Shown one piece after another: positions 45,994 through 54,836 of a DNA stretch of 64,000 nucleotides. The position numbers and the translations under genes were made by a program. Origin of the DNA: Trebonia sp963836195. GTDB lineage: Bacteria > Actinomycetota > Actinomycetes > Streptosporangiales > Streptosporangiaceae. Each line of letters starts with the position of its first letter. Position 1 is the stretch's first letter. Below the pieces are notes generated by a model. It was not told where the DNA came from, did not search any database, and was given only the letters and a program-made list of their open reading frames with translations. The stretch is from positions 1-64,000 of the forward strand of contig CAWIIX010000019.1 in the NCBI GenBank assembly GCA_963836195.1, in the 5' to 3' direction.

Positions 45994-46467
45994 ATGCCCA
46001 GAGTCCCTAGCGAGGTATCCCGTCGTGGCCGGCAGTTGCTCGACGGCCACTTCGACGAGTGGCAGCAACTGCGGGGCCTGGCACGCCCTCCGAAAGGGTG
46101 GATCCGCGCTATTCGCGAAGCCCTCGGCATGAGCGCGGCGGCTCTGGGCGGACGGTTGGGTGTTACTGCCGGGGCGGTGACCAGACTCGAGCAGTCCGAG
46201 GCGGCCGACCGGATCCAGCTGGATACCCTGCGCCGCACCGCTGATGCCCTCGGCTGCGACCTGGTCTACCTGCTGGTACCGAGGCGTCCGCTGACCACAG
46301 TGGTCCGGGAGCGCGCCGGTCGGCTTGCTCATGCGCAGATCGCATCCGTCGAGCAGAACATGCGGTTGGAGGACCAGGCAACTGGCGCGACGAGCGAGAT
46401 GGAAGACCAGCTCACGGAGGAGCTGATCGAACGAGGTGGCCTCTGGAGTCAGGATGACCACGGATGA
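45994..46467 (+). CDS. Mobile mystery protein A (XRE regulator)
   Basis: DNA-binding protein of 157 residues with an XRE helix-turn-helix (ALGMSAAALGGRLGVTAGAV, TRLEQSEAADRIQLDTLRRT). The lead-in RRGRQLLDGHFDEW with PPKGWIRAIREAL is the signature of mobile mystery protein A. It pairs with the Fic gene that overlaps its 3' end by 14 bases. Likely antitoxin-like repressor of the operon, acting on the inverted repeats just upstream (inference). Confidence 0.85.
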   Translation: MPRVPSEVSRRGRQLLDGHFDEWQQLRGLARPPKGWIRAIREALGMSAAALGGRLGVTAGAVTRLEQSEAADRIQLDTLRRTADALGCDLVYLLVPRRPLTTVVRERAGRLAHAQIASVEQNMRLEDQATGATSEMEDQLTEELIERGGLWSQDDHG

Positions 46468-47068
46468 TCCGCTAGAAGACGATGACAACAGCACCCCGCT
46501 TACCGACGAGGAGCGCCAAGGACTGCGATTGCCAGTCCTCACCCGCAGCGAGCTCAACCGCGCCGAAGCGGACAACATCAGTCAGGCGATGACCTGGCTC
46601 TTCTTCTCCCAACGACGCCTGCGGTCGGAGACGGTGACGAGAGAAACCTGGCTTCAGCAGCTACATCGCCGGATGTATAACCAAGTCTGGACCTGGGCGG
46701 GTCGGTATCGAACCACCGACCGGAACCTGGGCGTGCCCCACTGGCGCATACGCATGGACATGCGCGACCTCGAGGCCGACGTCCGCGCTTGGCTCGCGGA
46801 TACCGCTGCAGGCCGGTTCAGCCACGACGAGTGCGCCCTCAGGTTCGGGTACCGACTGGTGGTCATCCACCCGTTCCCAAACGGAAACGGTCGCTGGTCG
46901 CGGCTGGCGTCCGATGCGCTTATCGTTTCGCTCGGTGGCCGGCGGTTCACCTGGGGCGGCGCCTCGCTAACCGAGACGAGCGAACTCCGGCGCCGCTACA
47001 TCAGGGCCCTCCAGACTGCGGACGTGGAGCACGACTTCGGACCCCTTATAGCTTTCGGACGTAGCTAA
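46454..47068 (+). CDS. Mobile mystery protein B (Fic-domain protein)
   Basis: Fic-fold protein of 204 residues. Core motif HPFPNGNGRWSRL corresponds to HxFx(D/E)GNGRxxR, with Asn at the usual acidic position and Trp-Ser before the last Arg. Also WLQQLHRRMYNQVWTWAGRY upstream, as in mobile mystery protein B. Fic enzymes usually transfer AMP to protein targets. The Asn substitution may alter or weaken this. The ATG at 46454 is preferred over a start six codons upstream because AGTCAGG precedes it. Confidence 0.87.
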   Translation: MTTDDPLEDDDNSTPLTDEERQGLRLPVLTRSELNRAEADNISQAMTWLFFSQRRLRSETVTRETWLQQLHRRMYNQVWTWAGRYRTTDRNLGVPHWRIRMDMRDLEADVRAWLADTAAGRFSHDECALRFGYRLVVIHPFPNGNGRWSRLASDALIVSLGGRRFTWGGASLTETSELRRRYIRALQTADVEHDFGPLIAFGRS

Positions 47069-47077
47069 AACCAATTG

Positions 47078-47452
47078 AGACGTCAGCGACTAGCAACCGC
47101 GTACCGCCAGCCGATCGCAGGCGCGTGGTCGGCGTCGTACACCTCGGTCGGCCCGTCGCCCGGGGAAGCGGCGGCGGACGCAACACGGAAGTGGTGCCAC
47201 TCGGTCCCGTGCCCGAGGAAGATCCCGACCGACTCCCCGCAGCCCGTGCAGTACGGCTCGGGGCAATTCGCGACGCTGCCGACGACGACGCTGCCGAAGG
47301 TCGGGGGCCGGTAGCCGGCCAGAAATGCGAGTGTCATCGCCATCTGCTCGATATCGAGCAGCAGTCGCAGCCGTTCAAGCCGGGTTCGCTCCTCAACGTC
47401 GGTCTGCGTCCGGAATTGATCAACGGCCAGCGAGCTTTTCACACAAAATTCT
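47078..47452. repeat. Direct repeat L flanking the DUF4143 ATPase gene
   Basis: About 375 bases nearly identical to 49295-49652, in the same orientation. Differences by eye: a few substitutions, a 15-base and a 3-base in-frame indel. It contains a complete small CxxC gene. Confidence 0.85.
47083..47442 (-). CDS. Small CxxC protein (family copy C)
   Basis: 119 residues: helical N-terminus ERLRLLLDIEQMAMTLAFLA then GYRPPTF, then EPYCTGCGESVGIFLGHGTE and WHHF, ending DADHAPAIGWRYAVASR. Near-identical to copy D at 49300, with an extra five-residue repeat (SVVVG region). Probable zinc ribbon. Intact frame, and indels relative to copy D are multiples of three, which argues that the protein is under selection. 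It faces the Fic gene tail-to-tail and lies upstream of, divergent from, the ATPase gene. Confidence 0.75.
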   Translation of the reverse strand: MKSSLAVDQFRTQTDVEERTRLERLRLLLDIEQMAMTLAFLAGYRPPTFGSVVVGSVANCPEPYCTGCGESVGIFLGHGTEWHHFRVASAAASPGDGPTEVYDADHAPAIGWRYAVASR

Positions 47453-47779
47453 GAAGACCGGCACCGACGGCGCCGCCGACGGCAGCGAGCCCGCCCTGGC
47501 CGCGTCGTGGACTACCAAGTGCCCGACTGCGGCGCCGGGGCGAGGTCATCACGTCTGAGCTCGTCGTCGTCGCGATCAGCTCGCCGAACGGCGCGTCCGT
47601 GGTCATGTAGCGCCTCCAGAATGACGTCCCGTATGCTCTCATCCGCCAGGCGGTCCGCCGGATGCAGACGATTCAACGACTTCATCTTGGACAAATCACT
47701 AGCTATGGATGGCAGATTGTCCGTATCCTAGTTGCAGATCTGTCCGCGCGCGGCAGGCAAGCAGGAGACAGGGGCGTGC

Positions 47780-49072
47780 ATGTCGGGCAATTACGTCCAT
47801 CGGTATGCGGAGCACAAGCTCAGGGAGCTCACTGAGGGGCTGCGGGTCGTCATCGTCAACGGGCCGCGTCAGTCGGGGAAGACCACCTTGCTCCGGATGT
47901 ACCAGGAGCAAGCAGGCGCCACCTATGTCACGCTGGACGACGCCTTTCAGTTGGTACAGGCCCGCGCTGATCCCGTCACGTTCGCGGCCCAGGGGCCGGC
48001 GCCACTGATCATCGACGAGATACAGCGAGGCGGCGACGATCTGATCCGTGCCGTCAAGATAGTCGTTGATCAGCACCAGGAGCGGGGTCAGTTCATCTTG
48101 TCCGGCTCGGCGAAGTTCCTCACGATTCCGACGCTGTCCGAGTCGCTGGCTGGGCGTGCCGGGTTCGTGGACCTCTGGCCGCTCAGCCTCGGCGAACGCA
48201 CCGGTGCACCGGCGGACTTCGCAGATAGGCTGTTCACCGACCCAGGCAGCTTGCTCGGCGACCGACACTCCCCGTGGACACGAGACCAGTACCTACGTCT
48301 GATAACGGAGGGTGGCTTCCCGGAAGTCCTCAGCATTCGCTCCGCTTCCGTACGGCGATCCTGGTACGACGGATACCTCAACACGGTCATCATCAGGGAT
48401 ATCGGTGATTTCGCGTCCATCAGGAACGCGGAAGCGATACCGAAGGTTCTCGCACTGGTCGCCGCGCGTTCCGGAAGTACCCTCGTGCTTGAGGATATGG
48501 CGAGGGACATGGCAGTCAGCCATAGCACGATCCGCAATTACCTGACGTATCTGGAGACAGTGTTTCTGACTGTCACGGTGCCCGCCTGGTCCACGAACCT
48601 GACCGCGAAGATAATAAAGACTCCAAAGGCGTTCGTCGCGGACTCCGGGTTGGCCGCGCACTTGCTCCGGGCAACGCCGGAAGCGCTGCATGCGCCGGGG
48701 CATCCCGCGCTCGGCGGTCTGCTTGAGACCTTCGTCCTTTCCGAGCTGAACAAGCTCCGGTCGGCCAACGAGACCGACTTTGCCGTCTACCATCTGCGCG
48801 ACCGGTCGGGACCAGAGATCGACTTCCTCCTCGAGGGCCCTGGTGGAAGTGTCGTCGGCCTGGAAGTTAAGGCATCAGCTTCCCCGAACAGCGCTGATGC
48901 CAAGCACCTGCGCTGGCTGAAGGACAAACTCGGCGACCGGATGACCGCGGGCGTGGTCCTGCACCTCGGCGACACCGCCGGATCGCTCGGCGATGGCATC
49001 TACGCGCTCCCGGTCTCGTCCCTATGGGGCCGACGCCTCCTGCCCGAGGACCCCAGGGGTGCGCTCGCTTAA
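47780..49072 (+). CDS. AAA ATPase with DUF4143 C-terminal domain
   Basis: 430 residues. Walker A VIVNGPRQSGKTTLLRMY near residue 23, Walker B APLIIDEIQRG, sensor ILSGSAKFL, then the DUF4143 domain with HLRDRSGPEIDFLLEGPGG and VVGLEVKASAS, which is a PD-(D/E)XK-like core. These AAA_14 proteins are widespread and functionally obscure, often in mobile regions. GGAGACAGGGG precedes the chosen ATG. It lies exactly between the two direct repeats, so recombination between them would remove it together with one CxxC gene. The gap 47453-47779 holds nothing else recognised. Confidence 0.85.
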   Translation: MSGNYVHRYAEHKLRELTEGLRVVIVNGPRQSGKTTLLRMYQEQAGATYVTLDDAFQLVQARADPVTFAAQGPAPLIIDEIQRGGDDLIRAVKIVVDQHQERGQFILSGSAKFLTIPTLSESLAGRAGFVDLWPLSLGERTGAPADFADRLFTDPGSLLGDRHSPWTRDQYLRLITEGGFPEVLSIRSASVRRSWYDGYLNTVIIRDIGDFASIRNAEAIPKVLALVAARSGSTLVLEDMARDMAVSHSTIRNYLTYLETVFLTVTVPAWSTNLTAKIIKTPKAFVADSGLAAHLLRATPEALHAPGHPALGGLLETFVLSELNKLRSANETDFAVYHLRDRSGPEIDFLLEGPGGSVVGLEVKASASPNSADAKHLRWLKDKLGDRMTAGVVLHLGDTAGSLGDGIYALPVSSLWGRRLLPEDPRGALA

Positions 49073-49294
49073 CGGAGAATGTGGCGCCCTCGACCTCTGC
49101 TGTGGCTTGGATGAAGACGCTGACCGTCAGCCATGCCGAACCGTCAATCACGATGATGGCACTGAGGCGAAAGAGTCCTTGTGCCTAAATCTCAGATTCA
49201 GACATTGACGACTAAGTACTCACCGTGTGCCGCGTCCCACGCGCCGCCACACCCCACACGCCCACCAACCCCCGGCCGAGCACCGAACCTAATC

Positions 49295-49652
49295 AGACGT
49301 CAGCGACTAGAAACCGCGTACCGCCACCCGATCGCAGGCGCGTGGTCGGCGTCGTACACCTCGGTCGGCCCGTCGCCCGGGGAAGCGGCGGCGGACGCAA
49401 CGCGGAAGTGGTGCCACTCGGTCCCGTGCCCGAGGAAGATCCCGACTGACTCCCCGCAGCCTGTGCAGTACGGCTCGGGGCAATTCGCGACGCCGCCGAA
49501 GGTCGGAGGCCGGTAGCCAGCCAGAAATGCGAGTGTCATCGCCATCTGCTCGATATCGAGCAGTCGCAGCCGTTCAAGCCGGGTTCGCCCCTCAACGTCG
49601 GTTTGCGTCCGGTATTGATCAACGGCCAGCGAGCTTTTCACACAAGAATTCT
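49295..49652. repeat. Direct repeat R flanking the DUF4143 ATPase gene
   Basis: Second copy of the repeat at 47078-47452. Similarity begins at AGACGTCAGCGACTAG and ends at AATTCT in both copies, with unrelated sequence outside. Confidence 0.85.
49300..49641 (-). CDS. Small CxxC protein (family copy D)
   Basis: 113 residues, near-identical to copy C, with the same EPYCTGCGESVGIFLGHGTE. The shorter GGVAN segment replaces GSVVVGSVAN of copy C. No leader hairpin like that of copies A and B was found in front. Divergent from the small gene at 50033. Confidence 0.75.
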   Translation of the reverse strand: MKSSLAVDQYRTQTDVEGRTRLERLRLLDIEQMAMTLAFLAGYRPPTFGGVANCPEPYCTGCGESVGIFLGHGTEWHHFRVASAAASPGDGPTEVYDADHAPAIGWRYAVSSR

Positions 49653-50032
49653 ATCGGTCAGGGCACTCGTAGCAACGACCGACGCGCCGTCGTGGCCGGC
49701 GTGTCGCAGCCGATTCGCGACCAGGCCGCTACCAAGCTGCGACGAGAATGCAATCAGAATGCAATCGAGTCGCAACTATCTGTCACGTTCTGCCAGGACA
49801 AACACGCGTCGTCCGGCGTGTCAAGGCGGCACCGCGTTTCAACACGGCGCGGGAACTCGCAGAAGCCGTCGGATCAACGATTTTTCAGGTAAGCTCACGA
49901 GCAGCCAGCCAAAAGGTGTGTTTTTCTGCCCGGAATCGGGCACAATCGAGCCCGTAAGATCGAAGTTGGTTGACGCACACCCTGGAAGCTGGCTCAGCAA
50001 CACGCTCAGCGACAACTAGATATGGCGCAACC
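49653..50032. other. Gene-free region upstream of the glmS pair
   Basis: 380 bases without a convincing gene. Contains tandem GAATGCAATC (about 49746 and 49757) and a CCCGGAATCGGGC palindrome near 49930. No promoter could be fixed. Confidence 0.35.
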
Positions 50033-50305
50033 ATGGACGAAACGTACCCGCAGGACCTGATCAGCAACGTCGCTGCGAGCACCGGGCTCCCCGACGCGAC
50101 CGCGTCGCGGGTGGTCGCGGACGTCGCCGCTTACTTCGGCGAGACCGTCGACGAGTTCGTCCGGCGTCGTCACGCCGAGCTTCAGGACAAGACCAAGAAG
50201 CGCAACGACGACATATGGCCGCAGTTGGCAGCGGAGTTGCAAGGCCGCCGCTTCCGGGCCGAGGAGCTGTCCGAGCGCCAGCTCCGCCGCATTGTCTACG
50301 GATAA
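50033..50305 (+). CDS. Conserved small actinobacterial protein upstream of glmS
   Basis: 90 residues, helical and charged: DATASRVVADVAAYFGETVD then EFVRRRHAELQDKTKKRNDD, and a C-terminus FRAEELSERQLRRIVYG. Similar tails occur in uncharacterised actinobacterial proteins (recollection, not searched). ATG at 50033 is the last of several in-frame starts and gives the shortest protein. 59 bases separate it from glmS on the same strand, so it may be co-transcribed. Confidence 0.6.
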   Translation: MDETYPQDLISNVAASTGLPDATASRVVADVAAYFGETVDEFVRRRHAELQDKTKKRNDDIWPQLAAELQGRRFRAEELSERQLRRIVYG

Positions 50306-50364
50306 CAGCAAGAGCACGCGCAGCAAGAGCACGCAAGCATTGGACGAGGAAGGGACACGGGAAC

Positions 50365-52233
<1,869 letters not shown>

Positions 52234-52248
52234 GTCAAAATCCCTATA

Positions 52249-52283
52249 TCTAACGGACCGTTGTTCCACCCGGTCCGTTAGAC
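52249..52283 (+). terminator. Hairpin after glmS built from the dispersed repeat
   Basis: TCTAACGGACCG and CGGTCCGTTAGA form a 12-bp stem around about ten bases, 16 bases after the glmS stop. The stem arms carry the AACGGACC core of the dispersed repeat. Likely terminator, though no T-run follows. Confidence 0.55.
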
Positions 52284-52372
52284 CTCTCGGCTACGCCATC
52301 GACCTGCCACAGCACCTGTCGGCTACGCATCGACCCCGGCCCGCGCGGCGGGGGTGGCGCGCCGGGAGTCCG

Positions 52373-52621
52373 TCAGGGCCGGTCCTGGTCGCCTTCTGGC
52401 GGGCCGAACGTGCGGCGCATGTCGGCTATGAGATCGGCCTCGTTGTCGTAGTCGCGGGTTTTGCGGAGGGGGCCGTTCCACCACTCGGCCTCCCACCGGT
52501 TGGTGAAGGACTCTCCCGGGGTGCGGGTGATCAGGCCGACGTGGACGGCGTGGGCTTCGATCTGGGCGCGGGCGGGCGATAGCAGCGCGCGGCTTCGGGG
52601 GCGCGGCATGGTCATGGTCAT
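52373..52621 (-). CDS. Small hypothetical protein
   Basis: 82 residues, unrecognised: LITRTPGESFTNRWEAEWWN then GPLRKTRDYDNEADLIADMR. Three in-frame ATG codons lie within four residues. The first overlaps the stop of the BldC-like gene, so it is the last gene of a three-gene minus-strand operon. Confidence 0.55.
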   Translation of the reverse strand: MTMTMPRPRSRALLSPARAQIEAHAVHVGLITRTPGESFTNRWEAEWWNGPLRKTRDYDNEADLIADMRRTFGPPEGDQDRP

Positions 52622-52848
52622 GGTCCTTGGCGGCGGTTAGGGCATGCGGTTGGCGTCGCGAGGCGGGTTTGGATGTCGCTGGCGTAGTAGCAGCGGTGGC
52701 CGCCGGGGGTGCGGAAGCTGCGGAGCCAGCCGGTTTTGGCCCATCGGGTGACGGTCTGGGGGTCGACCTGGAAGAGGCGGGCCGCCTCGGCGCGGCTCAG
52801 CAGCTCGTCGCCGTCGCCGGGGTCGGGGGTGAGGGCGGGGATCAGCAT
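52618..52848 (-). CDS. BldC-like MerR-type helix-turn-helix protein
   Basis: 76 residues. LLSRAEAARLFQVDPQTVTR then WAKTGWLRSFRTPGGHRCYY is the winged HTH of BldC/excisionase-like proteins, which bind DNA directly and regulate development in streptomycetes. Its ATG overlaps the end of the RsbW-like gene by seven bases, and its stop overlaps the next start. It probably works with the neighbouring RsbW-like and XRE genes (inference). Confidence 0.85.
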   Translation of the reverse strand: MLIPALTPDPGDGDELLSRAEAARLFQVDPQTVTRWAKTGWLRSFRTPGGHRCYYASDIQTRLATPTACPNRRQGP

Positions 52849-53438
52849 GGGCGGTCCTGCTTGTCCCCGTGGGGCGTGTCTTCGGCGGGGGCGGGGAGGG
52901 CTGCCCAGATGACTTTCCCGCCGCTGTTGGGGGTGGGCCACCATCCCCAGTTGTTGCCGGTGAGGTAGTCGATGATGGTCAGTCCCCGGCCGGTCTCGCC
53001 GTCGGGGCCCGGCTCGGTCCGCTCGGGCTTGCCGGGACCGTTGTCCCACACGATGATCCGCAGCTCGGAGGTCCGGTGGTGGACGGCGAAGATGATCGCG
53101 GGGAGGGTTCCGCGCGAGGGGGCGGCGTGGGTGATGGCGTTGGCGGCGAGTTCTGAGGCGATCGCCTCGGCGTCGTCGGTCAGGTGCTGCATGTCCCAGC
53201 GGGCGAGGGCGTCGCGGGTGAGGCGGCGGGCCTCGGCTGCGGCGGCGGGCTCGGGTCGCAGGTCGGCGCGAGCGTAGGTGCCAGGGCTGTCGCAATGCGG
53301 GCCTGGGGCAGCGGGCGGGAGCGCCGCGAGGGCCTGTACCGGAGCTGTGGCACGCACGGGACGGGGTCGGGTGGGCAGGGCTCGAAGTTCCTGTAGGCCG
53401 CTGTCCTGTCCGGCCCGAGCGCTGGCTGGTCTTCCCAT
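52842..53438 (-). CDS. RsbW-like anti-sigma/ATP-binding protein
   Basis: 198 residues with a HATPase_c domain: LTDDAEAIASELAANAITHA (N-box), IVWDNGPGKPE (G1) and ETGRGLTIIDYLTGNNWGWW (G2). Proteins of this type are serine kinase-like anti-sigma regulators abundant in actinomycetes. The start was placed at ATG 53438 after AGGGGCAG; longer versions are possible because the frame is open upstream. Divergent from the XRE/DUF5753 gene, a common grouping. Confidence 0.8.
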   Translation of the reverse strand: MGRPASARAGQDSGLQELRALPTRPRPVRATAPVQALAALPPAAPGPHCDSPGTYARADLRPEPAAAAEARRLTRDALARWDMQHLTDDAEAIASELAANAITHAAPSRGTLPAIIFAVHHRTSELRIIVWDNGPGKPERTEPGPDGETGRGLTIIDYLTGNNWGWWPTPNSGGKVIWAALPAPAEDTPHGDKQDRPC

Positions 53439-53616
53439 ATCTGCCCCTGGTGAGTTGCGGCTGTTGGGGCATCCCGTCTCTGCCTCTGGTGCCGGGCGGC
53501 GGGCCGGCTGGCAGCGGCGGAATGTAGGGCCTAGCGTGTCACGTAGTGACGGCATTACGCTAAGTGCCAGGATGATGTATCCCGAGACTGCCACTATGTG
53601 ACCGGAGGATGCCACA

Positions 53617-54447
53617 ATGGCGTCACCAGATGGCGACGACGACCGGCCGGCCAAGCGGCTGGGCAGGAAACTCAGGGAAGCCCGGATAACTGCTGGTTAC
53701 CGTAATCAGGAGGAATTCGGCGCGGCGATGAACATGCACCGCACCACTGTGACGAAGATCGAGAACGGCACGCGGCACATCCCCACTGACGTGCTTCGCA
53801 GATGGTGCGAGCTGTGCCATGTGGACTTCGAGTTGTACGAGGCCAGCGCCCGTCTCGCGTGGGTAGCGGCGGACAGCCCGGTACCCGTTTGGTTTGAGAG
53901 CTTCTTCCGCGCCCAAGTGCTCGCCCACACGATCCGGACGTGGCACCCCATCATCGTCCCGGGACCCCTCCAGACTCCCGGGTACGCACGTGCGCTGCAT
54001 GAGGGGGCGGGCACTCCCGATGATCTGGTCGAAGACCGCGTGGCCGCCCGGATCGACCTTCAGCAGCAGACGATAGAGAGGCGTCCCGTGCCCGTGCGCC
54101 TCATCGCTGTCATGGACGAAGCCGTGCTTCATCGTCGCGTGGGGGCGGAAGACATCCGGCGCGAGCAACTTGAGCACCTGGCGGAACAGGGGCGGCGGAA
54201 GCACATCGGGATTCAGGTCGTGCCCGCGCAACGGGGAGCCAACGCAGGGCACGTCGGCTCGTTCACGATCGCGAGCCTGGACGACGCCGATGTCATGCTG
54301 ATGGATGCCGTGGAGGACGTCACGACCGACAAGCGGCCGGCGATACGGGCAGGTCTGGCGATCTTCGACCGGGTAAGGTTGGATGCACTCTCAGGCCCGG
54401 AGAGCCTCGAACTCATCATGAAGGCGGCAGAGGAATGGAAACCATGA
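53617..54447 (+). CDS. XRE regulator with DUF5753 (WhiJ-like)
   Basis: 276 residues. The N-terminal HTH (GRKLREARITAGYRNQEEFG, RTTVTKIENGTRHIPTDVL) is followed by the DUF5753 ligand/effector domain (VPVWFESFFRAQVLAHTIRT, GPLQTPGYARAL, IGIQVVPAQRGANAGHVGSF). Its stop overlaps the DUF397 gene start by four bases. In streptomycetes such pairs control development and secondary metabolism, the DUF397 protein acting on the regulator (established for WhiJ-type pairs). Confidence 0.92.
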   Translation: MASPDGDDDRPAKRLGRKLREARITAGYRNQEEFGAAMNMHRTTVTKIENGTRHIPTDVLRRWCELCHVDFELYEASARLAWVAADSPVPVWFESFFRAQVLAHTIRTWHPIIVPGPLQTPGYARALHEGAGTPDDLVEDRVAARIDLQQQTIERRPVPVRLIAVMDEAVLHRRVGAEDIRREQLEHLAEQGRRKHIGIQVVPAQRGANAGHVGSFTIASLDDADVMLMDAVEDVTTDKRPAIRAGLAIFDRVRLDALSGPESLELIMKAAEEWKP

Positions 54448-54611
54448 GCGCTCCGTGGCGTAAGTCCAGCTATAGCGCCAACGGCGGACAGAACTGCGTA
54501 GAGGTCGCCGGCGACAAGGCGGTCCTGGTCCGCGACACCACCAACCGCGACGGCGGCACGCTGACGTTCAGCGCCCAAGCGTGGCAGACGTTCGTCAACG
54601 GCATCAAGTAA
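54444..54611 (+). CDS. DUF397 protein
   Basis: 55 residues, normal for the family: WRKSSYSANGGQNCVEVA then VLVRDTTNRDGGTLTFSA and WQTFV. Coupled to the upstream XRE gene through ATGA overlap. Presumed small partner or antagonist of that regulator. Confidence 0.93.
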   Translation: MSAPWRKSSYSANGGQNCVEVAGDKAVLVRDTTNRDGGTLTFSAQAWQTFVNGIK

Positions 54612-54626
54612 CCCCTAGCCGACAAG

Positions 54627-54655
54627 AGGGCCGCGTGCATGAGCGCGGTCCTTTT
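54627..54655 (+). terminator. Rho-independent terminator after DUF397
   Basis: AGGGCCGCG pairs with CGCGGTCCT (one G-T), eight-base loop, then TTTT, 15 bases after the DUF397 stop. The remaining gap to 54836 holds nothing recognised. Confidence 0.7.
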
Positions 54656-54836
54656 GCATGTAGAACCTCTCGCACCGCTGACCGGGGGTAACCCGCGCAG
54701 TCTGCTAGACGATGCCGATGGCGTCGTCGACAGGCTGGCAGTCCTGTCGATGGCGTAGCCGACAGGGTGGGGACCAGTGCCTCTCGCCGCACAAGCCGTC
54801 CCGGGCGGTGCGGCTCGGCTTACGCAGCCACGCGGC

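Noticed and set aside
45994..49652. Insertion sequence or transposon carrying the Fic and ATPase genes
   Set aside because: No transposase, terminal inverted repeats or target duplication was found. The flanking repeats are coding direct repeats.
50306..50364. glmS ribozyme upstream of glmS
   Set aside because: Only 59 bases separate glmS from the preceding gene and no ribozyme core was apparent. Actinomycetes generally lack it.
54604..54792. Small minus-strand gene between DUF397 and the SpoIIE gene
   Set aside because: Overlaps a terminator, lacks a ribosome site and has no protein-like composition.
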